Assembly: GCA_030549335.1 (NCBI GenBank)
Contig: CM060193.1
Location: 65,139,646-65,203,645, forward strand
DNA from: Pontederia crassipes
Taxonomy: Eukaryota; Streptophyta; Magnoliopsida; Commelinales; Pontederiaceae
Direction of reading: 5' to 3'
Length of the DNA stretch: 64,000 bases
Positions 54,896 through 64,000 of this stretch are shown piece after piece. Under the pieces are notes generated by a model. It saw only the letters and a list, made by a program, of their open reading frames with translations. It was not told the origin of the DNA and ran no database searches. Positions within the stretch are counted from its first letter, which is position 1. The number at the start of each line of letters is the position of its first letter. A program made the translations under genes and the position numbers.

Positions 54896-55555
54896 AGAGA
54901 GGAGGAAAAATTTTAAGAATAAGAAAAATGGAATGGAAAGGAAGAGCAAAAAGATAAAAAAAAGGAGAGGAGACTCTTGGTCCATCTACCTCTTCGGCGA
55001 GACTTTTCCAATGGTCACTGATGTCCCTCACTTCTCTTACAAGGTACAAAGAATGTAAAAAAAATTAAAAAAATGAAAGGTGACTCTTACATCACCGAAA
55101 ATTGGAGTGACAAATGAAAGGGATTGTTGTCTACTCTACATCTTCGGCGAGGCGATCTCATTGGCTGTCCCTAGGTCTTCAGTAAGATATACGGAGAGAG
55201 CATCCCCGACGAGGTTTGAGCAAAAAAAAATGGCAGGGCGCTGTTTGATCTCCAACTAGGTCTCACTTTGATCCCAAAAAATATGAAAGAATGATAGGGA
55301 GTATGTTATCCTTCTCCCACATCTCTCGTGAGGTAGTAGTGGTCGCAACCAATGCTTCCTTCATCGAGATCTCGAGAGTGTGAGTGTAAAAAAAATGATC
55401 TCCACCAATCTGCGATTAATTGATATGGTCGAAGAGTGGTGATCTCCAACATCTTTCATGAATTGATCTCGTCAGATAGTGGACATCTACCAGTCCCAAG
55501 GCTACATTTGGAATTGTACTTATTTTGAGTTCTACATGAATATTAACATATTAAT
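54896..55555. other. intergenic, no gene
   Basis: It contains four loose copies of a segment with ATCTTCGGCGAGGCGATC-like and TGATCTCCAAC-like phrases (about 54985-55500), suggesting an old minisatellite or decayed element. No ORF of interest. Confidence 0.35.
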
Positions 55556-56095
55556 TCAGAGTGTATTTGGTTAGAGTGAAATGTAATGATGATGAATTAA
55601 AAAATTAAAAAAATTGATGTGATATATTAATTTTAGTGAGTTTTTTTGAATAAAATATAGGTATTGTATATAAAAAATATATATTTTTAAGTGATAAAAA
55701 TAATAGTATAAAATAAATTTTGTATTAAATAAATTAGTAAAAATATTAATTAAATATAATATATTATATTTACAAAATATTATTTTTTATGAAATGATAA
55801 GTAATAAATAACATTAAATTAATTCTTCTATAATAAATATATTATTTTTTGAGAGAAATGTAAGAGAGAAAATGAGGAAAAAAATATATTTGAATAAAAG
55901 TATATGTCACGTTAAAAAAATTTGAAAAAAAAGTTAGTTTCATAATAAGGTGACATCGGAGGGTCGGAACCAATGTTGTTGTTCCCACCTTAGGTTTCTT
56001 GATATGTTCATCAAATGTCACGTCATTTGGCAAAACTAACTGAACAAAAATTACCATTCCAGCTTGATTATGATTGTCCAAATGCAAGCAACAAT
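55556..56095. mobile_element. MITE-like element, boundaries uncertain
   Basis: The left edge AGAGTGTATTTGGTTAGAGT with TGAAATGTAATGATGATGAA resembles the GTGTTTGGATGAAATG ends of the foldbacks and of the 36.7-kb MITE. The right side has GACATCGGAGGGTCGGAACC and TCATTTGGCAAAACTAACTG, like their GC-rich part. No transposase. Confidence 0.35.
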
Positions 56096-56236
56096 TGCAT
56101 ATCCCTCTTATTCTTTCCCTCTTTTATAATTTTAAGATTTTAAATTAGCTACATTAACATGGAGAAGAGAAAAATCCATTATGTGATTAGTATTTTTAAC
56201 GAAATGTGACTTATACGTGAAAAGTTTATTCTAGCA

Positions 56237-57271
56237 GAAAATTTTCCTAAATATCCTCCAACAATATCCATTTTTTTTCAATTTATCCTCTAACTTTACT
56301 TTGTAATCAAACTACTCTCCAATTATTGACTTGTTGATGTGACATGTTATTTTAAAATATATGTATATATAATTAAAATTTATAAAAAAAAGGGGACATG
56401 CTCACTCTCCCTCTGATCGCCTGAGCACCGACCAATGGCTGGAGGGAGAGGGGGAGGGGTGGATGCTATAAGAGCTCCATGTGGGTGCCACCCGTGCCGA
56501 AGAGGAGAGGGGAAAGGGGGACGCATGGCGAGTGGCTTGAGGATGTACCAAGAAAGCTTGAGCTATGCGACGACGGCGAACATGATGGAGTGAAGGTCAA
56601 GCATAGCTTCCTCGACATCTACATGTTGAAGAGCACAACAACGAGGTACAACAAGACCAACACGTCGGAGCAAGTCATGGCGAAGATTAGAAGACTGGTG
56701 GACTACTACAAAGGAAGAGGTGAGGAGGTTAGCCTGACGATCACGAGCCACAACCTCGTGCCCCTGCTCAACACCTATGAGATGACATTGATCATGCCGG
56801 ATCTCCTAGTCATTGTCATCTCATTCAACACCCAGCGCACAGGCAATTCTGTGTCCAGGGACAAACCAAAGAAGGGGGGGTTGTTCCCTCCCCCCTAGCA
56901 AATAGAGAGGGAGGGGCACCATCAACCTCCCCCTCTTCTCCGACGCGCTCCTCCTCCTTTGTGTGCGCGATCAATGCACAGAGGAGGGGACGCCGCCCCC
57001 TTCTCTAACATTAGAAAGGAGAGTGGAAGGAGGCAACCACCCCTTTCTCCTTTTCTTTTGGCCGTTGCTCAAGCAATCTGAGGGAGAGGGAGAAGGGGCA
57101 CATCCCTTTTTAAAAAGTTTTAAATAAAATTTAATAATATTATTTTAATATTTAATTTTTAAAATAACATGCCATGTCAATAAAATGATTGAATTTTCGA
57201 TTGAAAGGGTAATTAGTGAAATAGTTCAGTAACTGAGGATAAAGACAAAGAGTATTTAGTGAAATTTATCT
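56237..57271 (+). mobile_element. TIR element carrying a captured gene fragment
   Basis: The arms of roughly 120 bases are imperfect inverted repeats. Left ATTTTCCTAAATATCC, TTTATCCTCTAAC and GACATGTTATTTTAAAA are mirrored on the right by ATTTCACTAAATACTC, TTTATCCTCAGTTAC and GGCATGTTATTTTAAAA (read inward). The 700-base interior is GC-rich and includes a phospholipase A1-like fragment. No transposase is present, so this is a Pack-type non-autonomous element. Relatives at 1514, 48491 and 54119 share ends but not this cargo. Confidence 0.7.
56530..56870 (+). pseudogene. captured phospholipase A1 (class I) fragment
   Basis: An open plus frame (56479-56898) contains about 110 residues resembling the lipase_3 domain of plant class-I phospholipase A1: EWLEDVPRKLEL, then KVKHSFLDIY, TRYNKTNTSEQVM, RRLVDYYKGRGEEVSLTITS, and a region corresponding to the Ala/Leu-rich helix and ISFGAPRVGN. 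The nucleophile elbow, GHSLG in active enzymes, reads SHNLV here, so the catalytic Ser is lost. Upstream and downstream catalytic parts are absent. The frame ends in cargo sequence (PPP). It is non-functional as an enzyme, but the open frame is still intact. The match is from memory of the family, not a search. Confidence 0.75.
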
Positions 57272-57567
57272 TGAATTATAGCCGATGGTGAGAACATGTG
57301 TAATAAATTAAAATATAAATAATAACATTACAAAATAAAGTTAAGAACATAAGTTGAAGGATAATTCGTCTAAAAGAGACTACTTATCAAAATGAATATA
57401 TGTTCTTACATTTATTGCCCGAAAAAATATGCATAATAGTCTATTATTTCCGTGCGTCAGGATGGGCAAACCTGTACAAATATTTCGGAGTTTAAGTTCT
57501 TGGACAATTTAATATTTCCTAAGACGTTTTATAATGATTTTATTTTTATTTTATTACTTTCGAATGA

Positions 57568-57571
<4 letters not shown>

Positions 57572-57605
<34 letters not shown>
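57572..57605. repeat. (AT)17 microsatellite
   Basis: Perfect AT run between the Pack-type element and the first foldback. Confidence 0.9.
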
Positions 57606-57609
<4 letters not shown>

Positions 57610-57806
57610 CACTGGTGCAACACTTGGTATGAATGCTAATCTCTTTTTTAAAGAGAAAAGCGGTATTCTTCTATTAGCAAAATGACCTGAAATGTACTGA
57701 GGGGAGGTGGATCCTTTCCCAAAAATATTTCATCACAAGTAAGCCTCTTTGAAAAGTGAAACCGGGTGGAACCAGCCCCGTTCCATCCGGTTTCTCAAAC
57801 ACTCCA

Positions 57807-59041
57807 AAGGGATGTTTGGTTGGGGAACCAGGCGAGAACCGCAGTTTTGTTCTGTCCGATTCCGTCAAACACTGGACCGGAATCTAATTTCGGGACGGAA
57901 ACAAGATCGGTGGAATCAATGTCATATGACTCCAATTCCACCACTCATGTTCCACCTTTTTAGATAGAACCAGAAGCTGCCCCTTATTTTTTATTTATTT
58001 TTTTGGTTTTGACTTTAACGTGATGTTTGCTTTTTTTTTTCAAAGTTCATTTTCTTTTCTCTTCACACACTATCTTCACTAAAAAAAAATATTTAATATA
58101 TATAAAATAATTTTAATAATTGTTTAATATAATATTATGCATTACCTATTTTTTCATTAAATTTTTTAATATTTCATTAAATATAATTAATTTTAAAAAA
58201 CTATTTTTTGTATTTAAATAATATAATTTTCAATAAATTTTTTCCATAAATTTTTTTATTTTACAACTTTATTTTAATTAATAATAAAAATATACTTCAT
58301 AATTATAATAATCATTTTAATTCAAAACCCACCCAAAATTCATTCATCACATCTACTTTTTCTCATCACATCAACCATCTTATTTCTCATTATCAAATTC
58401 TACTCCAACCAAACACACACCGAACTAATATATCAATTCAACTATGCACGAGGAACTTCAGGGGTCGTTTGGAAATAGAATTACGGTTCCTCTTAAGTTC
58501 CCCGTGCATAGTTGAATTGACATATTAGTGCGGGGTGTTTTGGTTGGAGTGGAATTTGATGATGAAGAATAAGGTGGTTGATGTGATGGAAAAAAGTAGA
58601 TGTGATGGATGAATTTTGGATGAGTCTTGAATTAAAAATGATTATTATAATTATGAAGTATAATTTTATTATTAATTAAAATAAAATTGTAAAGTAAAAT
58701 TTTTATGGGAATTTTTTAAAAAAATTATATTATTTAAATATAAAAATCAATTTTTAAATTAATTATATTTAATGAAATATTAAAATTTTTAATGAAAAAA
58801 TAGGTAATAAATAATATTATATTAAATACTTATTAAAATTATTTTATATCTAAAAAGGTGAAACCGGAGTGGTGGAATCGGGGTTATGTAATTCCGATTT
58901 CACCAGCTCTGTTCCCACCCCGGAATCGAATTTCGGGACGGTGTTTGGCGGAAACGAGCGGAACAAAGCCGCGGTTCCCGTCCGGTTCCCCAACCAAACG
59001 ACCCTAAGAGGAACCATGAATTTATTTCCAAACGACCCCCA
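57807..59041. mobile_element. large foldback (inverted-repeat) element 1
   Basis: The left arm 57807-58459 and right arm 58494-59003 are long inverted copies, easily alignable throughout. Both end in GTTTGGTTGGGGAACC, and both carry GGTTGATGTGATG, TAGATGTGATG and AATTATGAAGTATA. The right arm lacks about 130 bases near 58850. The 35-base spacer between the arms (58460-58495, GGGGTCGTTTGGAAATA...) is itself repeated inverted at 59006-59041. The structure therefore looks like nested or head-to-head TIR elements. No transposase coding was found. Confidence 0.75.
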
Positions 59042-59087
59042 TGGCAACAGGAACCAGACGTTCCATCAAATTCTCGTAGTTCTAGTT

Positions 59088-60205
59088 GTGTTTGGATGAA
59101 ATGAAATTTGATGATGAGGAATAAAGTAGTTGATGTGATAGGAAAAAGTTGATGTGATAGGTTAATTTTTTGTTGGGTTTTGAAATAATAATTGATATTA
59201 TTAATATAAAATAAAATATTGTTAATAAATAAAAACTAAATTAAAAATTAAAATTTTTGTTCAAAAAAATTTCGTCCAAAAAATATTATTTAAATATCAA
59301 AAAATCAAATTTTTAATAAAATATTTATAGTAAAATATTAAAAAAATTAATGAAATAACAAGTAAAAAAATAATATTTTATTAATATCTTATAATAAATA
59401 ATTTATATTTAATAAATAAATTATTTTATAACATAATATTTGTGAGAGAGAAAATAAAGAAAGAAAAAAAAGAATAAACAAAGTTATAAAAAAAAAGCAA
59501 CACGTCAACTCAAGCAAAAAAAAAAATTGCGGCGCTACAGTGCTTGGTTAACCAAGTTAAGCAAAAAGAGGTCACGTGACCCTTTTTTTGGAACGTCGTT
59601 CTGTTTCGGATTCCGTCAAACGTCTTATTGTTTGGCGGAACCAACTGAAACCAGGCGAAATCAGACGCTTGGTTCCGATTGTCAAACAGGCCTCAAGGAA
59701 ACTCGATTCTCAAGGTGAATCGAGTCATCTTTCTTTTGTTGGAACCAAGGTCACGTGACTCTGATTCCACTACTTGATTGTCTTTTTTTTACGTGTTTTT
59801 TATTTGATGTTTCTTTTTTTTCTTTTCAATCTTTTATTTTCTTTTACCATTTTCTTTTTCTTTAGCTTTCCTATATAAAAGTAATTTATTTATTATATAT
59901 AAAATATTAATTATAAAGGATTAATATAATATTTTATTTTTAAAAAATATTTCAATTAATATAAATTATTAAAAAAATTATATTTAAATAATATAATATT
60001 TAACAAAATTTTTGACATAATTTTTTTAATATAGATTTATCTTTTAATTTTTTAACAAAATATAAACTTATATTTATAATACATATTTTTTAGTCAAACA
60101 TCCACTAAAATTAACTCATCACATTTATTTTTTTCTATCAGATCAAACCTTATTCATTATTATATAATTTCACTCCATTCAAACACATCTCGAACTAATA
60201 TATCA
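59088..60205. mobile_element. large foldback element 2
   Basis: The left arm starts GTGTTTGGATGAAATGAAAT; read inward, the right arm starts GTGTTTGAATGGAGTGAAAT. Both share TGTGATAGG/TCTGATAG, GTTAATTTT and a long A/T tract. Arms of about 350-400 bases flank a GC-richer centre (59525-59775) with several GGTTCC/GGAACC motifs and two GGTCACGTGAC motifs. It is related in sequence to foldback 1 and to the piece at 35.9-36.5 kb. Non-autonomous. Confidence 0.6.
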
Positions 60206-61331
60206 AATTAAACTATTCTGAAAATTTTGATGAAACTCCAATTTCAATTGCAGATGATTCTCAAAGTTTGCCAAAAATTTCGCAATCCTAGTAGCCTCGT
60301 GGTATACATGAACTATTACAATAAATTCAAAGGTATTTTCGATTTGCCAACAATCTAATAGTACATTAAGTACTTTCAAAGGCCCGATTTTTTAAGTCAC
60401 TTTCGATTCAGATATTTTGAAAGTCCAATTGTTGACATCGGGAAGCTCCTCAAAAAATTAAATGGCCATTATGATATTGGTATGGGTGCTAATCTTTGAT
60501 GTAGTTAATGTGTATTGCTAATAAAAATGGATAATAATATCTCACAACGGTAATTTGATAATTTAAAATGAGAAATGAGAGACATCCTCATAATAGGAAA
60601 ATATGAAATGAAGATTGATTATAATTTTAAAAGGATTTGATCCATAATTATATCGAATGTGTAATAATAATATAATAATAATGCATTTATTTGAAAAAAA
60701 AAGAAATATTGACGTCATTCGAATTTATGGAAAAATATATTGGAGACAGAAAGGAAAACAGAGGTACTGTAACTGGCGGAAGAAGTGGACTGTTCACTAT
60801 ATTATTTTTATTTGTTTCAACATTGTGGGGCCCATCGGACGTCTAATAGCCGTTCGCAGCATTACATCTCCGCTGACGTGTACGGTGTTGATGTGAAGCC
60901 ATCCCAACTCTAAATTAAACCTCACGGGCCTCTTCATCTCTCTTGCCTTTTCCCTTCTGATCTTCTCCACCTCTCTCTTCCATTTCGCCTCCTCGGCACT
61001 CCTCTTCGCCGCCGATCGACGCGATCCGCCGACCGCTTCGCCGGTAGCATCAAAGTTTTCTCCGATCATCTGCCATTCTGATCGTTTTATCTCTCCCGGC
61101 CGTCCATAACGACTCCTGAATCGCTCCAAACGGTGTTGTCGGGCGGGAGAATCGGATCTTATAAGTCGGTAGATCTGCTAACCCTAACTTGCTCTTGCTC
61201 CTGCTCCTTTGGGCCGCTGGATTGTATTGCTAACTGTCACCGGAGGTTACCGGAGACGTGGCCTCGTTGGCGGGCCTTATGCGCGTTGTCGGATACTCGG
61301 ATCCTATCGCGCTTCCCTGGATTGTATATCG
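60206..61331. promoter_or_regulatory. upstream region and 5' UTR of the CPL3-like gene
   Basis: AT-rich to about 60820, then GC rises toward the gene. The last few hundred bases are pyrimidine-rich (TCTCTCTTCCATTTCGCCTC), typical of a plant leader. The frame of the CDS stays open upstream to 61209 with one extra Met. The core promoter was not identified. Confidence 0.45.
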
Positions 61332-61334
61332 ATG

Positions 61335-64000
61335 ATGGCGAGGGACCGGAGCCGTGCGGGCCTCGAAGAGGTGCGCTCGGACGGCGGGGATTCCGAGGGG
61401 TCGTTGGAGGAGATCTCGTCCGAGGACTTCAAGCATGACGCGAGATCTAGGGCTTGGATGGGGTACTCTATGCCGCGGAACTACGCCTCCAGTCTGTACA
61501 ACATCGCGTGGGCGCAAGCCGTCCAGAACAAACCCCTCGCGGAGCTGATGCCGACGAGGTCCGGCGATCTCGCAGCCGCGAAGGACCAGGCCAGCAGTTT
61601 GGTGGTAGAGGATAGTGGCGAGGGTTCGGGCGACGACGGTGAGAAGGAGGAGGGCGAGTTAGAGGAAGGAGAAATTGGTTTCGGTTTGGAGGTGACGGAC
61701 AATGAGGAGGCGTTGAATGGCGTGACACTGGATGAACAAGAGAACCAATCTGGCAAAAAGGACTCTGATGTTGTAAAGGAAACCAAGGAAGAAATTGATG
61801 ACTTTGACAAGCGCGTGAGCTTGATTCTTGAGGAATTAGAGTCTGTGACCGAGGAAGAGGCTGCGTCGTAAGTTTCATTTACTGGAAAAATCGTAATGGA
61901 AGAACAGTAATGAAAGAGAACTGTAACTTCCATTAAGATGAAACTTTTTAACTAAATAAAACATAAACTGAAATTCGGAATGCAACCTCATTGTCTAATA
62001 ACAAATTGTGGTGGTATTTGGGAGAAGGGGTTTCTGTGTCTCATTTTGGTTTTTATCTTTTTCATTGGTAGATCATTTGAGACTGTCTGTCTGCGATTGC
62101 GGAAGTCTTTCGAGAATCTGAAGCCTATGTTCTCGGGTGTTGAAAGTTCTGATACAGTGTTAGATGCCCTTGTCCAGCAAGCATTCTTGGGAATTCAGAC
62201 CGTCCATTCTGTAAGACAACCTAAAACTTTGCAAATGACTGTTGTCATATGATGAAATATGGATTGTTATTAAGTCTCATGTAACTTCATACATTTTCTT
62301 ATAGCAAGTTCTCAATTCAAATGATATTAGGACCAAAGAACAGAATAAGGAACTGCTGTTGAGGTTTGTTAACTTTGGCATTTTAGATATCTTTTCCACC
62401 GTAGACTTCCATCATATATTTTAACCATATACATTTTACCAAAATCTTATTTAGGTTGTTGGTACACATAAAAAACCAGTATTTGAAGTTATTGACATCT
62501 GAGCAAATATCTGAGGTCAGTGTTTGCCTATGATCTGATGTCTTTGTTTTGACCATTTGATGGTTTAATTAAATCTGTCTCAAGTCAACGTGGCTCTTCT
62601 GCAGATAGATGCCTGGCTTAACTCCTTGGTTTTTGAAGATCGGAACAAAGAAAAGAATGTACCTGGTGGCAGTGGGCATATTGTGAATAGTAATGCAACT
62701 CCATCTAAAGATCAATGTGTAAGCGATTTAGAGAAACAATATTTCATTTCCAGTTTCTCTAACAGCAATGCCGTAAAGGGGGTTCTGTCCAAGCTTGAAG
62801 TCTCTTCTCTTGCTAGAGGTAGAGGCCCTTTGTTGGATCTTCATGCAGATTACGATGAAAACAGCCTGCCTTCACCCACAAGAGATAACCCTCCACAATT
62901 TCCTATGCCAAAACCTATAGGATATGGTGTAGGGTCCATCACATATTCCCAGCCAATAATACCCAAAAGGATTGAGGAAAAGGAACCCATGTTGCATTCT
63001 TATGCAAAAGATGCAGTTAAGGCTGTCTCATCATATCAACAAAAATGGACTTCTGTACCTACAATCAATCGGCTTCCAAGCCCAACTCCTTCTGAAGAGG
63101 GCAACATTGGTGGTGACACTCAAGGAGAAATATCCAGTTCTTCGACTCCTAAAGATACAAATTTGGCCAACGTTTTTCAGGTATCTAAGCCTAGTTGCAG
63201 TGGTTTGTATACCAATGGTGCAACCGCAGATCAACTAGGTCCTAACAAACTGACTATGAAGGGTGCTCCGGTAGCAAACCATGTTGTGAAGTCTACAGCA
63301 AAGAGCAGAGATCCAAGACTAAGGTTCATGAATCCTGGAGCGACAGGTTCTTTGGAACAAATCAGACGCATGGGTCTTGATCCTAATAACATAAATAATA
63401 GATTCGTAGAAGGTATCCAGAATAATAAGAAGCACAAACCTCTTGATGATTCATTACCTGAGGATTATTCTTCTAAGAGGCCAAGAAATGACATTGCCAG
63501 AACTAAAGATATGTCAGCATCTGGAAGAGGTGGATGGTTGGAAGATGGTAATTTTGTTGCCCCTCATCCAAGTAACAGGATTCGAACAAATGATAATTCT
63601 GATGTCACTAATAGGAAATCAGGACATGGAGAAGATGGCTTTGACAGAAGACCTGCTGCTACTACAGATGTTCCAAATTCTATAGTTAAGCAAAACCCTG
63701 CATTTAATCCTTCTGCTCTTTCTTTGCCTTCTTTATTGAAGGCTGTGAATCCTACAATCCTCAAGCAGCTACTTGAGATTGAAAAGCAGAGATTGAGTTC
63801 TGAAAATCAACAGAAAAACTCTGGAGTAGTTTCTTCTACAAGTACTTCTCTTACGACATGGAATGAAGTTGGGCAAAATCCACCAGGAAAACCTCAGATG
63901 CTTATGTCTTCCGTTCCTCTGGTAATGCTAACCACTCGGGTTTTTACTAATTTTTTGTCACTGTTGGTAGTTTGTAGTTTCCAAGTTTCACTGTCCTACT
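61335..64000 (+). CDS. CPL3: RNA polymerase II CTD phosphatase-like 3 (5' part)
   Basis: Exons are 61335-61867, 62072-62210, 62305-62363, 62455-62515 and 62605 to about 63921, with GT-AG introns and compatible phases. This gives 703 codons before the window edge. CPL3 dephosphorylates Ser of the Pol II C-terminal repeat and represses stress-response transcription. Family marks are SLEEISSEDF, RNYASSLYNIAWAQAVQNKP, two acidic tracts, a helical segment (LRLRKSFENLKPMFSGVES), SLPSPTRD, INRLPSPTPSEE and KSRDPRLRFMNPG. The catalytic FCP1-type (DxDxT) and BRCT domains should lie beyond the edge, so activity cannot be checked. The start could be 61332 (MMARD) or 61335. The frame stays open past the likely donor at 63922 (GTAATG), so the end of exon 5 is not certain. 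Confidence 0.9.

Noticed and set aside
61209..61331. Extension of the CPL3 frame upstream to an earlier Met
   Set aside because: The extra residues do not resemble the family N-terminus, while MARDRSRAGLEE leads directly into the conserved SLEEISSEDF.

Overview
This window is nuclear DNA of a flowering plant. It has spliced genes with GT-AG introns, a plastid-type acyl carrier protein, a DYW-class PPR gene, an RNA polymerase II CTD phosphatase, long AT-rich intergenic stretches full of transposon remains, and many (CT)n and (AT)n microsatellites. Gene GC content is moderate, unlike grasses. Together with the LAX PANICLE 2-like gene and the Au-type SINEs, this hints at a non-grass monocot or another early-branching angiosperm. 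The species cannot be named from the sequence.

Layout. 1-12.3 kb is mostly repeats. It starts with a possible last-exon tail (1-63). Then come a SINE (4071), a TIR element whose right end is tandemly duplicated, and a degenerate L1-type LINE (5041-9250, minus strand) with a 13-bp target-site duplication inside the second repeat copy. LTR-like debris follows. 12.3-19.2 kb (minus) holds a complete four-exon LAX PANICLE 2-like gene of 352 codons; its last exon lies beyond a 5.56-kb, microsatellite-rich intron. 19.2-27.8 kb is its upstream region: no gene, two GC-rich patches and many GA/CT tracts. 27.8-32.3 kb is a diverged tandem duplication of about 1.8-1.9 kb of apparently noncoding DNA.

32.8-35.4 kb (minus) is an intronless 854-residue PLS-DYW PPR gene for organelle RNA editing. 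35.4-43.1 kb is AT-rich with two Harbinger-like MITEs. 43.6-45.1 kb (minus) is a five-exon GDSL esterase/lipase gene. It is head-to-head with a four-exon plastid acyl carrier protein gene (46.3-48.1 kb, plus) that carries a SINE with a 16-bp duplication in intron 1.

48.5-60.2 kb is a transposon graveyard. It holds three TIR elements with variable GC-rich cargo (one carries a broken phospholipase A1 fragment), another SINE, a CACTA end with an En/Spm-type transposase remnant, a Mutator-like palindromic MITE with a perfect 9-bp duplication, and two large foldback structures. 61.3 kb to the right edge is the 5' part of a CPL3-type CTD phosphatase gene (plus).

The genes do not form a pathway. 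The only functional pairing is the divergent GDSL lipase and acyl carrier protein, both lipid-related, and this may be chance. I found no obviously new enzymatic system. The most interesting items are the gene-fragment-capturing TIR family, the foldbacks able to make long hairpin RNA, the conserved-looking noncoding tandem duplication, and the RAWUL-like C-terminus of the LAX2-like protein.
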